A model generated the notes under the pieces. That model ran no database searches. It was given only the letters and a program-made list of their open reading frames with translations, and was not told the DNA's origin. From Methylomonas sp. 11b (GTDB lineage: Bacteria > Pseudomonadota > Gammaproteobacteria > Methylococcales > Methylomonadaceae), in NCBI RefSeq assembly GCF_000515215.1, contig NZ_KI911557.1, positions 1,819,586-1,883,585 of the forward strand: 64,000 bases of DNA. The letters are read 5' to 3'. This document shows, piece after piece, positions 9,463-17,641 of this stretch. The number at the start of each line of letters is the position of its first letter. The first letter of the stretch is position 1. Both the position numbers and the translations under genes were made by a program.

Positions 9463-10878
9463 TTATTCAGTTCGATCACTGACCTTTATTCCTTTTTCCC
9501 GCCATACTGAAAACTCCAGAGGACGCAATCCAAAACGAATTGCATTTCCCGCATGCAGAGTTTTAAGTTCGTTTTGTATTAAAACAATGAAGCGCTGCTT
9601 GTCTTCTGAAGACACTGAATCCGGAATACCTGACATGATCGATGCTTCATCGGTCGCCAGCCCCTCCCGGACAATGGCTCGTATCACTTCAGCCAGTTCG
9701 TTTCTATAACGTAATCGAACGATATCCGGCGGTACGAGCTGCTGCTGCACGGCAACGTATTGCTGGCAAGATCGCTCGTAAGCCCAGATGTAGACATCTC
9801 TCAACAATTCAATTCGATTCAGCTCATAGACTCCGAGGGCCGCGTCCACGTAAGCCTGTTGAGGCACATCGATAAAGGACAGTGGACAGAGGTTGTGCTG
9901 AATCAGCGGGATATTGGCCGCCAACCGCGAAACCCGTTTATTGACGTCTTCGAAGGGTTGCAAGTAGGGCAAATGCACCATTAGGAAAAATGATTGTTCA
10001 AACGGATCGTTGATTTCAGCCGCCATAGTCATGACAATCCCGAACAACTCCTCAATCCGTTGCGGCATCGCAATCGGCAAATAAACGCTGCCCCCGATAT
10101 CGACCGCCCGATTGCGTAGACGCCCACAACTCATCGGGTCCGCCAACAAACCATCCGATAAAAAAGCATGTAAGGCAACAATGGTTTCTGCTGTAACGCC
10201 GGCATGCTCAGTATCGCGTACCAAATATTCAATGGCCGACTTGTGATTGAGGATCATCTGGGTTTCCATGACATCCTTACCTTCAGCGGCCTGTCCGAAT
10301 TCGATCAGACGTTCGGTATCCAGACGGCTATAGGTATTGCCTTCTAATCGGGATGAAGCCCATGATAAATCAATAAGCAAGCGATTCAGAATGTCACGAG
10401 CAAATGTGCCTGCCGGGGTTTGTTCAGCCGGCGACCGACCCAAGGCATGCAATTGTTCACGCAACCCGGCCGGTAAATAATAGGTGTTGTTTGGATAGTA
10501 CTGCCCAAGGAAATCGGGTTGATAGCTGACGGGAGATCGTTGAGTCCTAGGTTGACGAATAAAGGACTTAATCTCTTCGCCTTCCGGCGAAATGGGAATA
10601 TAGACTTCGTCAACGAATTGCCGGATCGAACCATCAACGACACTAACCGAGTCGACACCCTGACCAGGCTTTGCAATCTTATATTTCAGAGCACGCCCTT
10701 CGCCTTTACTAAAAATGCGGCGCTCTGCTACCAATGTGGCCAAACGGCGTTGCAAAGTACGCCCCTTGATTTCAAAGTCTAGCTGTTGCGCAATGTCTTT
10801 CACACCTATACCTTCAGGATATTGGGCAATCAACTTCTCGACTCGATCCAGCTCTTCTGTTGGGACTGTTTTTGGCAT
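9463..10878 (-). CDS. Fic family protein with degenerate active site and N-terminal HTH
   Basis: 471-residue Fic protein. Residues 8-70 form a winged-helix DNA-binding domain (GVKDIAQQLDF...RTLQRRLATL), followed by a Fic core. The usual HPFx[DE]GN[GK]R active-site loop reads QPFEDVNKR at residues 307-315: the catalytic His is Gln, and the first Gly of GNG/GNK is Val. The inhibitory-helix motif [ST]xxxE[GN] is present upstream (SSRLEG, Glu179), the class II arrangement. Canonical Fic enzymes AMPylate target hydroxyls; without the His that chemistry is doubtful, so this may be a regulator or a variant nucleotidyl enzyme. Located in the leading segment of the element, facing away from the transfer genes. 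Confidence 0.88.
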   Translation of the reverse strand: MPKTVPTEELDRVEKLIAQYPEGIGVKDIAQQLDFEIKGRTLQRRLATLVAERRIFSKGEGRALKYKIAKPGQGVDSVSVVDGSIRQFVDEVYIPISPEGEEIKSFIRQPRTQRSPVSYQPDFLGQYYPNNTYYLPAGLREQLHALGRSPAEQTPAGTFARDILNRLLIDLSWASSRLEGNTYSRLDTERLIEFGQAAEGKDVMETQMILNHKSAIEYLVRDTEHAGVTAETIVALHAFLSDGLLADPMSCGRLRNRAVDIGGSVYLPIAMPQRIEELFGIVMTMAAEINDPFEQSFFLMVHLPYLQPFEDVNKRVSRLAANIPLIQHNLCPLSFIDVPQQAYVDAALGVYELNRIELLRDVYIWAYERSCQQYVAVQQQLVPPDIVRLRYRNELAEVIRAIVREGLATDEASIMSGIPDSVSSEDKQRFIVLIQNELKTLHAGNAIRFGLRPLEFSVWREKGIKVSDRTE

Positions 10879-10923
10879 GATTTGTTTTTTGGTGTCGCGA
10901 TTTACTTTATTGCGCCACTTAAT

Positions 10924-11115
10924 ATGTCACTAAACCAAAAATCGCGCCATAAAAATATTCTTGGTGGTACACATAAACCTCAGCCACCATCTGCTCACCC
11001 AAGTCATCACATTCCTTCCGATCATAAGATCAAGCAAGGCCAAACTCAGAGGGTCGGCGAAAAACAGCTAAAAGAGAGGTTTTTCGAACTTATAGAATTT
11101 TTGGCAACATCGTAA
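10924..11115 (+). CDS. Small hypothetical protein
   Basis: 63-residue hydrophilic frame with a Pro/His-rich centre and a C-terminal helix (EKQLKERFFELIEFL). It lies between the divergent Fic gene and the transglycosylase gene and could lead that operon. No clear ribosome-binding site or family; tentative. Confidence 0.35.
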   Translation: MSLNQKSRHKNILGGTHKPQPPSAHPSHHIPSDHKIKQGQTQRVGEKQLKERFFELIEFLATS

Positions 11116-11147
11116 ACTCGCCTCAAGACCAAAACGGCGAGCTGATA

Positions 11148-11804
11148 ATGTTCATTATTCACATAAAAAATCAAGAGTTTAAATCCTCTGGCGTTTCAAC
11201 CCAACCCGCTATTAAGCATCTTTGGATTGGCATGATCGGTGGCCTTTGCATCATCAGCCAACCAATGGAATCATTGGCTGCTGATTCTATTCAAACGAAT
11301 GGCAACAGCCAACACACCGCAACATCTAACACCAAATTACAACACACGCTATGGTGGCAAATAGCCCGAAGGCATCGTATTGACCCCTATATTCTGTATG
11401 CCGTTGCGCTCACGGAATCGCGAAAAAACGGTGAACAGAATCGTGTCATGCCCTGGCCTTGGGCCATCAATAACGCGGGCAACGCCTTTATTCCTAACAG
11501 TCAGCAGGAGGCTGAAACTTTACTTAATGAAATGTTGGATCAGGGCAAGCGTAATATCGACGTCGGCATCATGCAAGTGAATCTGCGATGGCATGGCCAC
11601 CGAGTTGCGAAACCCGAACAACTCTTGATCCCGAGCACCAATCTCGAAATCGGCGCTAGCCTACTCTCAGAGGCCATCCAATCGGTGCCAGACAATCTCG
11701 CTCATGGTATCGGCCGATATTACAGCTGGAAAAACGAGCCTGCAGCCATTCAGTACGGACAAAAAGTGATCGCCTTGGCGAATCAAATCAGAGCGATTCT
11801 TTAG
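11148..11804 (+). CDS. Conjugation-associated lytic transglycosylase (SLT domain)
   Basis: 218-residue predicted exported muramidase that would open peptidoglycan for the conjugation apparatus. A hydrophobic export segment lies near residues 25-45 (HLWIGMIGGLCIIS), followed by an SLT domain starting at WWQIARRHRIDPYILYAVALTES, with the likely catalytic Glu in that ALTES motif, and the later NIDVGIMQVNLRWH segment typical of the fold. The gene is 18 bp upstream of the FlhD-like gene and co-directional. A transglycosylase beside the transfer activators recalls IncA/C and SXT-family elements. Confidence 0.82.
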   Translation: MFIIHIKNQEFKSSGVSTQPAIKHLWIGMIGGLCIISQPMESLAADSIQTNGNSQHTATSNTKLQHTLWWQIARRHRIDPYILYAVALTESRKNGEQNRVMPWPWAINNAGNAFIPNSQQEAETLLNEMLDQGKRNIDVGIMQVNLRWHGHRVAKPEQLLIPSTNLEIGASLLSEAIQSVPDNLAHGIGRYYSWKNEPAAIQYGQKVIALANQIRAIL

Positions 11805-11822
11805 CCAATAGAGGATTCCAGA

Positions 11823-12134
11823 ATGGATGAGAATCTATACAAACTCAATCTCGACTACCTCATCGTCGCTCAATCCTTAATTTTTTCCGAAAGTGAACAG
11901 AAAGCCATGTTCTGCTTAGGTCTCACGACCGAAGCGGTGTCGTTGCTCAGAAAGATGCCGCTCGAACAATTAAAGATTCTGGCTCGAAGTGATTGCCTAA
12001 CCTTTGTTCCTCGTTTCAATCCCCACAAATGGAGCAAATTCCTAGACGTCCAAAAAACCGTAGCCCCCGATGCACTCGCCGCAAGGGCTGTCGAGCTCCT
12101 GACGCTATTATCCTCCCATTCACCAGAGTCATGA
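11823..12134 (+). CDS. FlhD-like transcriptional activator subunit (SetD/AcaD type)
   Basis: 103-residue protein closely patterned on FlhD: LYKLNLDYLIVAQSL aligns with the FlhD N-terminal helix, then KAMFCLGLTTEAV and LPLEQLKIL-like segments and the FxPRF turn. FlhD partners FlhC to form a heteromeric activator. On SXT/R391 and IncA/C elements the homologues SetD and AcaD switch on the transfer operons. No flagellar genes are nearby and the gene sits inside a conjugative element, so a role in transfer control is the best inference. Its stop overlaps the start of the next gene by ATGA, so the two are translationally coupled. Confidence 0.8.
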   Translation: MDENLYKLNLDYLIVAQSLIFSESEQKAMFCLGLTTEAVSLLRKMPLEQLKILARSDCLTFVPRFNPHKWSKFLDVQKTVAPDALAARAVELLTLLSSHSPES

Positions 12135-12679
12135 GCAACCATTGCGCTTTTGCTGCTCGACTCAAAGATCAGTATTGGGCCTATCAATTACTGAAACGAA
12201 AGTTGCGTACAAAATTGGCCAGCCGGGCCATCAAAACCCTGCGTCCTAAAGACTTGTGTAACCTTTACTTTTCGCTGCACCGCGAAAGCCCAGTGGCGGG
12301 ACTGGTCCCCAGTATTACGGCAATGCCGCAGTCACGCGAGTCGTTTCTTTACATGGCCCTATTTGCTTCAATCTATCGAAGCGCTTGCTCAGGCGCTATC
12401 AGGGCGGAAATCGACCTGAATGCCATGGTATTTGCCTGGGATACTTTTTGCGCATTATATCCAAGCCATATCCAAGAACGCCGACCGTTTGGCCGCATAC
12501 GGCCAGCAAATTTCGATGAAGCCTGGATTATCGTCGAAGCCCTGAGAGACGGACTCGCTGAATTACCTTACTGTACGACCTGCCATACGCCCTATCTGAT
12601 CATTCATGGTTGCAAATACCAGCAGGTCTGTCAGATGTGCGTGTTAAACCAAATCTCTAAAACCATAATCAACACCTAG
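12131..12679 (+). CDS. FlhC-like transcriptional activator subunit (SetC/AcaC type)
   Basis: 182-residue partner of the FlhD-like protein, starting at the ATG that overlaps the preceding stop (a longer open frame to 11993 exists but would overlap the upstream gene). The C-terminus carries four Cys as two CxxC pairs, C148/C151 and C167/C170, spaced like the zinc-binding Cys of FlhC, with an additional C161. Length is close to FlhC (about 190). Helical N-terminal region with RPKDLCNLYFSLH, a helix-turn-helix-like segment. Inferred function: DNA-binding half of a hetero-oligomeric master activator of conjugation genes. Confidence 0.8.
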   Translation: MSNHCAFAARLKDQYWAYQLLKRKLRTKLASRAIKTLRPKDLCNLYFSLHRESPVAGLVPSITAMPQSRESFLYMALFASIYRSACSGAIRAEIDLNAMVFAWDTFCALYPSHIQERRPFGRIRPANFDEAWIIVEALRDGLAELPYCTTCHTPYLIIHGCKYQQVCQMCVLNQISKTIINT

Positions 12680-12811
12680 TAGTTGATCCTCGGAGTAAAG
12701 TTGTTGTGGCCGTATGGGTGTCGATTCATTGTCCAGGGAGACAATTTTATGCAGCAATTTTCATTTAGAGGATTATAATCCACCTACCCAATCTTCCTAT
12801 GTAATCAGACT

Positions 12812-13156
12812 ATGAAAACGGTCAATGTCAGCGGTCTAAAGAACAACCCCAGCGAAGCGTTGCGCATGGCTCACGAGGATATGGTCCTGGTTATGAATCG
12901 AAACGAACCGGACGCGGTGATGGTCGGCCTCAAAGCCGCCAAAATCATTGGAATGCCGGGCGTGCGTAAAGCCTTGGCAACGGCACTTTTCAAGGACGGT
13001 AACCTGTCCCTTGCCCGCTCCGCTAAACTGGCCGATATGCCGTTGGCAAACTTTATTGCGCACGTCTCGCGCCTGGGTATTTCCGTCATCGATCAAACGA
13101 CTGATGAAGTCAAGGATGATTTGGACACTCTGGACCAGTGGCTCAACCAAGCCTGA
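12812..13156 (+). CDS. Antitoxin, Phd-like plus UPF0175 domain
   Basis: 114-residue putative antitoxin. The first 45 residues resemble a Phd/YefM DNA-binding fold (KTVNVSGLKNNPSEALRMA...MNRNEPDAVMV) and the rest a UPF0175 helical domain (ALFKDGNLSLARSAKLADMPLANFIAHVSRLGI) that usually neutralises a PIN-like toxin. Six bases separate it from the next gene, giving a two-gene operon. It probably binds the toxin and represses its own promoter. A TA module here would stabilise the element. Confidence 0.85.
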   Translation: MKTVNVSGLKNNPSEALRMAHEDMVLVMNRNEPDAVMVGLKAAKIIGMPGVRKALATALFKDGNLSLARSAKLADMPLANFIAHVSRLGISVIDQTTDEVKDDLDTLDQWLNQA

Positions 13157-13162
13157 TCGCGG

Positions 13163-13651
13163 ATGACCAAAAAAGTCATTGTCGATGCCAGTCCATTGAT
13201 CGGACTGGCGTTGGTGGAGGGTTTAATCTGGCTGCCCCAGTTATTTGGCCAGGTTTTCGTGCCCGAATCGGTTAAACAAGAAGTGTTACCAGGCAAATCG
13301 GCACCGGGTGAACAAGCCCTAGCTCACGCATTCGATTCGGGTTGGCTAACGGTATGGCATGAATCCATCACACCTTGTTTAGACATTGATCTGGACGCTG
13401 GTGAAACGGATTGCATCAACATCGCGCTATCGTCACCCCAAAATTATTTGCTGATCATGGACGAACGTGCCGGCCGGGCTGTGGCCAAAGAATATCAACT
13501 CCAGGTCGTCGGTACTGCCGCCGTCATCGGACAGGCCAAAAAACAAGGTTTGATTTCGTCTGCTCGAGCCGCTTTTGAAATTTTGCACCGATCGGATTTT
13601 CGGATTTCGGCTACTGTGATCAACAAAATTTTGGCGAGTGTCGGCGAGTGA
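13163..13651 (+). CDS. PIN-like toxin (DUF3368)
   Basis: 162-residue putative RNase toxin. The N-terminal VIVDASPLIGLA carries the first acidic metal ligand, DAGETDCINIAL the middle Glu/Asp pair and LIMDERAGR the third, the order seen in PIN/DUF3368 nucleases. Co-transcribed with the antitoxin 6 bp upstream. Target RNA unknown. Confidence 0.87.
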   Translation: MTKKVIVDASPLIGLALVEGLIWLPQLFGQVFVPESVKQEVLPGKSAPGEQALAHAFDSGWLTVWHESITPCLDIDLDAGETDCINIALSSPQNYLLIMDERAGRAVAKEYQLQVVGTAAVIGQAKKQGLISSARAAFEILHRSDFRISATVINKILASVGE

Positions 13652-13771
13652 TCCAGTCGTTATGCAGGCCATTTTTCTTTGCCCTAAAAAATGGCTTTGA
13701 TTTAAAAACCGACTTGGAACGTTAGTTCATTCGCGGTAGGATTGCCCAACCGCTTAAGCATGGAGAATACA

Positions 13772-14371
13772 ATGTCTTCACAGTCATCACTCTCAGATCG
13801 GTTCAAACGGCCCAGCCAATCGGTTCAAACTCGATCAAATCACTCAATGTTTAAGGGCCATCATGCAACTGTCGATTGTCCCGAATGCCATCGAATCATG
13901 GTGCCGCGCGTCATTACCTATTACGGGCAACCAACAAAATCGATTTGTCCATTTTGTGGTGCAATGTTTGCGCGGTTTCCGAGTGAATTACAGAAGTTTT
14001 TGCAGCGTTTTCATACCCGCACATTAACTACAAAGCACTTTAATTTTTTTAGCTTGGCAGCTGGATTATTTGGATTAACATTCATGGGCAGTTCAAAAGA
14101 CATGCTGCCTGAAACACTTTCTACATTTGCCCTTTTTGGTTTTGTTACTTTTACTGTTCTAGCATTAGCAGAATTAGTTTTTCAGTGTATTGAACAATTG
14201 GCAAATCGTCTTTCCCATGAAAGTAATTACTATTGGGCTACCTTAGTGCTTGTAGCCTGGGTACTGGGGAGCATTAACAATGAACTTACCGTACCAATTA
14301 TCATGCTCTCATTTGCCATGATTCTGCGAGGGCTTATTGTTGGTTTTGGACAAATTCTTCGCAACAAATAA
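13772..14371 (+). CDS. Zn-ribbon membrane protein beside traG
   Basis: 199-residue protein from the ATG at 13772, which has GGAG 8 bases upstream (an in-frame ATG at 13742 is less likely). A four-Cys ribbon (CPEC...CPFC, about residues 36-63) is followed by about four hydrophobic helices (about 95-190). It converges on traG with a 10-bp gap. In SXT/R391 the entry-exclusion gene eex lies just beyond traG, so an exclusion role is conceivable, but there is no sequence evidence for it and the orientation differs. Base composition is AT-richer than the tra genes. Confidence 0.65.
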   Translation: MSSQSSLSDRFKRPSQSVQTRSNHSMFKGHHATVDCPECHRIMVPRVITYYGQPTKSICPFCGAMFARFPSELQKFLQRFHTRTLTTKHFNFFSLAAGLFGLTFMGSSKDMLPETLSTFALFGFVTFTVLALAELVFQCIEQLANRLSHESNYYWATLVLVAWVLGSINNELTVPIIMLSFAMILRGLIVGFGQILRNK

Positions 14372-14381
14372 TTCATGGTTC

Positions 14382-17300
14382 TTAATAATTAATTAGTCCT
14401 CTAGCTCGATTAAAGCTACTAATCTGATCTATGAGATCCATGCGATTTTGGCCGGCTGCACTCATCAATAACTTTGAAATATTGTTGCCATCAATGTCTC
14501 CTTCCTCTTTGATCAATTGTTGTTTTGCTGCGGCCAAATTTCCGCTATATCCTCCACCAACTGATATTCCAGCGAATGCTTCAAACATTGCTGCTCGGTA
14601 ATATGATTTTTGACTTGGCGTTAATTTGTCACCGATTTCATTAATTCTTTGGTCTGCCCAAGCCTGGGTAGTTTGAATAAAACCGGAGTAAGATTTAGAG
14701 GCTCCGTATTTTACCGAATCCCAAAAGCTTGCTCCGTTCGAGTAAGCTTCCGTAGTATTTGAAGTAAATTCTTTAATGCTTTCAGCACCAGAAGAACCCA
14801 CGGCTTCGATATTCTTGGCGGTATTATAAATACTCCCTCCCAGGTAATCGTATGTTGCCTCTGCGGCCGAAGGCGTGTCATTAGCCGCAGCCGCAATGGA
14901 TTGCCTGAAATGCTCCGCTTTGACGTTTGCCAATTGCCCAAAGCCTTCGCTTGAATATTGTTCACGCTCAGCCAAATTACGATCATGCTGCGCTTCGATA
15001 CGGGCTTCGCCGCCGGCAATTTTCCCCGTCGCTGAACGAATCTGTGCCTGAGCATGCTGATTTAGCGATTCGGTTTCAGCGCGTGGGTCTTTAATCTGAG
15101 CCTGTTCGACAATAGTCTGAACCTTGCCAGTTTCCGGAGCATTGGCCTTCAGCGATTCGTTCTGGCTGGCATTCCAGCTTTGATCGGGCTGCGGCGCATT
15201 AAAAGTGTCGCCCAAGAGTTGATAACCCGAGATTTGCGCCTGGTGCGATTGTTGATTATCCAGAGTGCGGTAACTGGGTGACGAAAAACCGGTCAATAAC
15301 GACATGCCAGCAGCGGCATAGGCTTGATCGGCATCGCTGATCCAACCGGCGGCTTTCCACTGCGAGGCTAGCCGCTGCGTATCGCCGCGCAAGCCATATT
15401 GGTCTAGTGTACGATCCAGGCGTTCCATCAAGCCGGGATCATGCGCAATTTTGTAACCCGTTTCCGCCGCGCCGAAGCTGGCTTGCGTTCCGAAGCGTTG
15501 TTGGGCTGATAGCGTTTGTTGATAGGATTCGCTGGCCGATACGGCATCGGTTGCGCTGTGTTGCAATGAGGACAACGATTGACTTTGCAGTCCCATTGAG
15601 GCGACGTTTCGGGTGCCGGTTTGTGCATCCATCGCCAGGCTTTTGGCTAAGCCGGCTTGGTAGCCTTGGCTGTCGTTGACCGTTTGGCTGATGTCCGCGG
15701 CAATCGCATCGGACTTGTCCTGACTGACTTTGAAATCGTTCTGCAAGCGGCCAGATATTGCGCCGCTGAGTTGGTCGCTTCCCAGCTTGGCCCCGGCATT
15801 GGCACTGCCGGCCACCAACGCTGAGAACTGATCAGCGGAAATTCCGGTATCGGCGTGTTTCTTGGCGAAGGCTTCACCGAACTGACGGTTATAAGCATCG
15901 GTATAACTGGAACTGCTGGCAATCTGATTGCCCAACGAACGGCTGTCAAAGGCATCGCTGCTGATGCTGGCCGATTTCATCGCCGTTGACGACACACTGT
16001 GCATGAAGCTACTGCTCGCCTGTTCCGAAGCGCTGTAAGCTGATGAAACCGCCGCACTCATGTCTTTTCCGGCCGTGAAGGTCGGCAGCACTTTGTCGAC
16101 ACCGGTTTGGGTAACCGCAGACAACGGACTGTATTGATGTTGCGCCTGGGCATTCAAGACCGGCGCCGGACTGATCACATCGGGCGTGGCAATTCTTTCG
16201 TTAATGGTGTCGCCGCCATCCATCCGTCCCAGAAAATGCGTGGCGGTTACCGCTCCACGATAGATCAGCATCAAGGTGATCGCCGGCGTCGACGCCGCCA
16301 ACATACCGCCAATCGACAACCATTGCTGTAACTCCATGTCCAGTTGGTAAATCCCCATCATCGACGGTAGATTGTAGGTGGCCGTAGTAAGTGCCGCCAT
16401 TTTGCCGGCGGCCGACATCTGGATGAACAGATTGATCACCGCTAGTATTGGCATCCACAACTGGATCCACAGCAGCATCGAGAAATAACCGATATTCATC
16501 CGAATCCCGACATTGCCCAGCATCACCACGAAGGCCATGATCGGCGCGATGGCATAGCTCAATCCCTCGATGAAGGCCATCATGGGCCGGACGATCTTGG
16601 CAAACAAGGTTTGCTCCGCTGCCCATTGAGTATTGCGTTGCTGAATGGCTTGCTCGACCATCGCCGCCTTGTTCCAGTGCAAGCCGTCTTCATGCCGACC
16701 GATGACGCCTTTTTCGAACATCGGCATGATCGCCGACATCAGCATGTAATCGGCGGCATCGACCACACCGGCACCGGCCAGCGCATCGAAGGCCTCCTGG
16801 ATTTTTGGTACCGTGTCTGTTGCCGCTGGTAGGCCTAAGGTCGGTTGCAACAACCCTTCCAGCGCCGTCGTGAAATTACCGGTGGCCACCACGCTCAAAT
16901 CCGTCCAGGCATCGGTACAGGTTTTGGTTTGCGGTTGGCCGCCGACATAGATTTGGGTCATGTAGATGTCGGAATCGAAGCGAATGGCATTCAGGGGATC
17001 CGCATCGCGTAAGATGGCGTCCACCGATTTCAGGTTTAGATCGACACCGGTCAAGGTACATTCCCGCACGTAATTGGCAAACGAGGTTTCCATGTCGCTG
17101 CCGGCATTGGGCACATTGGCGGCGCCTAGATTCACCCGTGATAATAGATTCTTCCGTACCGCCGTCAAAGTCTGCAAACTGTCGGCAAAACCATTGCCGG
17201 TCATCGACGGCGTGCCAAAGCCCTGTTCGAACAAACGTGTGGTCCGATAACCCATGTTCGACATCACACTACCCACCACCGCTGGTCCCAACGGTACGTT

Positions 17301-17585
17301 GTCGACCACTACCACGCTGCCGGTATAGGCATCCTCGATCGACACCCGCACCGACGGCGCATACAACATCAACCACAACACATAGGCCAACAATAAATCC
17401 TGATAACGAATGCCGCGGCCATCCCATTGCAACAAAGCCCGGAGCATGACGATGATGATGCCGATCAAACCACCCACGGCTGCGGCGGTGCGGTAATCGC
17501 CGGTACCGGAAATCATAGCGATCGCATTCAGGACGGCTTGCAAATAGGCGGAATCGCCCACGGAGAAGATTTCAAACATGGGCAA
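14382..17585 (-). CDS. traG: TraG-like mating-pair stabilisation / F-type T4SS membrane protein
   Basis: 1067-residue inner-membrane protein of F-type conjugation systems. The N-terminal 480 residues match TraG_N: paired helices at about 35-75, a periplasmic section with Cys, and a cluster of helices at about 335-460 (YAIAPIMAFVVMLGNVGIRMNIGYFSMLLWIQLWMP is the core of it, split around residue 360). The remainder is a long Ala/Ser/Gln-rich, probably periplasmic helical region (480-1060), which in F mediates mating-pair stabilisation and entry exclusion. Size lies between F TraG (938) and SXT TraG (about 1190). It follows traH by 56 bp in the order traF-traH-traG, as in SXT. Confidence 0.9.
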   Translation of the reverse strand: MPMFEIFSVGDSAYLQAVLNAIAMISGTGDYRTAAAVGGLIGIIIVMLRALLQWDGRGIRYQDLLLAYVLWLMLYAPSVRVSIEDAYTGSVVVVDNVPLGPAVVGSVMSNMGYRTTRLFEQGFGTPSMTGNGFADSLQTLTAVRKNLLSRVNLGAANVPNAGSDMETSFANYVRECTLTGVDLNLKSVDAILRDADPLNAIRFDSDIYMTQIYVGGQPQTKTCTDAWTDLSVVATGNFTTALEGLLQPTLGLPAATDTVPKIQEAFDALAGAGVVDAADYMLMSAIMPMFEKGVIGRHEDGLHWNKAAMVEQAIQQRNTQWAAEQTLFAKIVRPMMAFIEGLSYAIAPIMAFVVMLGNVGIRMNIGYFSMLLWIQLWMPILAVINLFIQMSAAGKMAALTTATYNLPSMMGIYQLDMELQQWLSIGGMLAASTPAITLMLIYRGAVTATHFLGRMDGGDTINERIATPDVISPAPVLNAQAQHQYSPLSAVTQTGVDKVLPTFTAGKDMSAAVSSAYSASEQASSSFMHSVSSTAMKSASISSDAFDSRSLGNQIASSSSYTDAYNRQFGEAFAKKHADTGISADQFSALVAGSANAGAKLGSDQLSGAISGRLQNDFKVSQDKSDAIAADISQTVNDSQGYQAGLAKSLAMDAQTGTRNVASMGLQSQSLSSLQHSATDAVSASESYQQTLSAQQRFGTQASFGAAETGYKIAHDPGLMERLDRTLDQYGLRGDTQRLASQWKAAGWISDADQAYAAAGMSLLTGFSSPSYRTLDNQQSHQAQISGYQLLGDTFNAPQPDQSWNASQNESLKANAPETGKVQTIVEQAQIKDPRAETESLNQHAQAQIRSATGKIAGGEARIEAQHDRNLAEREQYSSEGFGQLANVKAEHFRQSIAAAANDTPSAAEATYDYLGGSIYNTAKNIEAVGSSGAESIKEFTSNTTEAYSNGASFWDSVKYGASKSYSGFIQTTQAWADQRINEIGDKLTPSQKSYYRAAMFEAFAGISVGGGYSGNLAAAKQQLIKEEGDIDGNNISKLLMSAAGQNRMDLIDQISSFNRARGLINY

Positions 17586-17641
17586 CCTACCTTTTAATCA
17601 ACGACGGAGAAAACCATCATGGGAGACGGGAAAACGAGATA

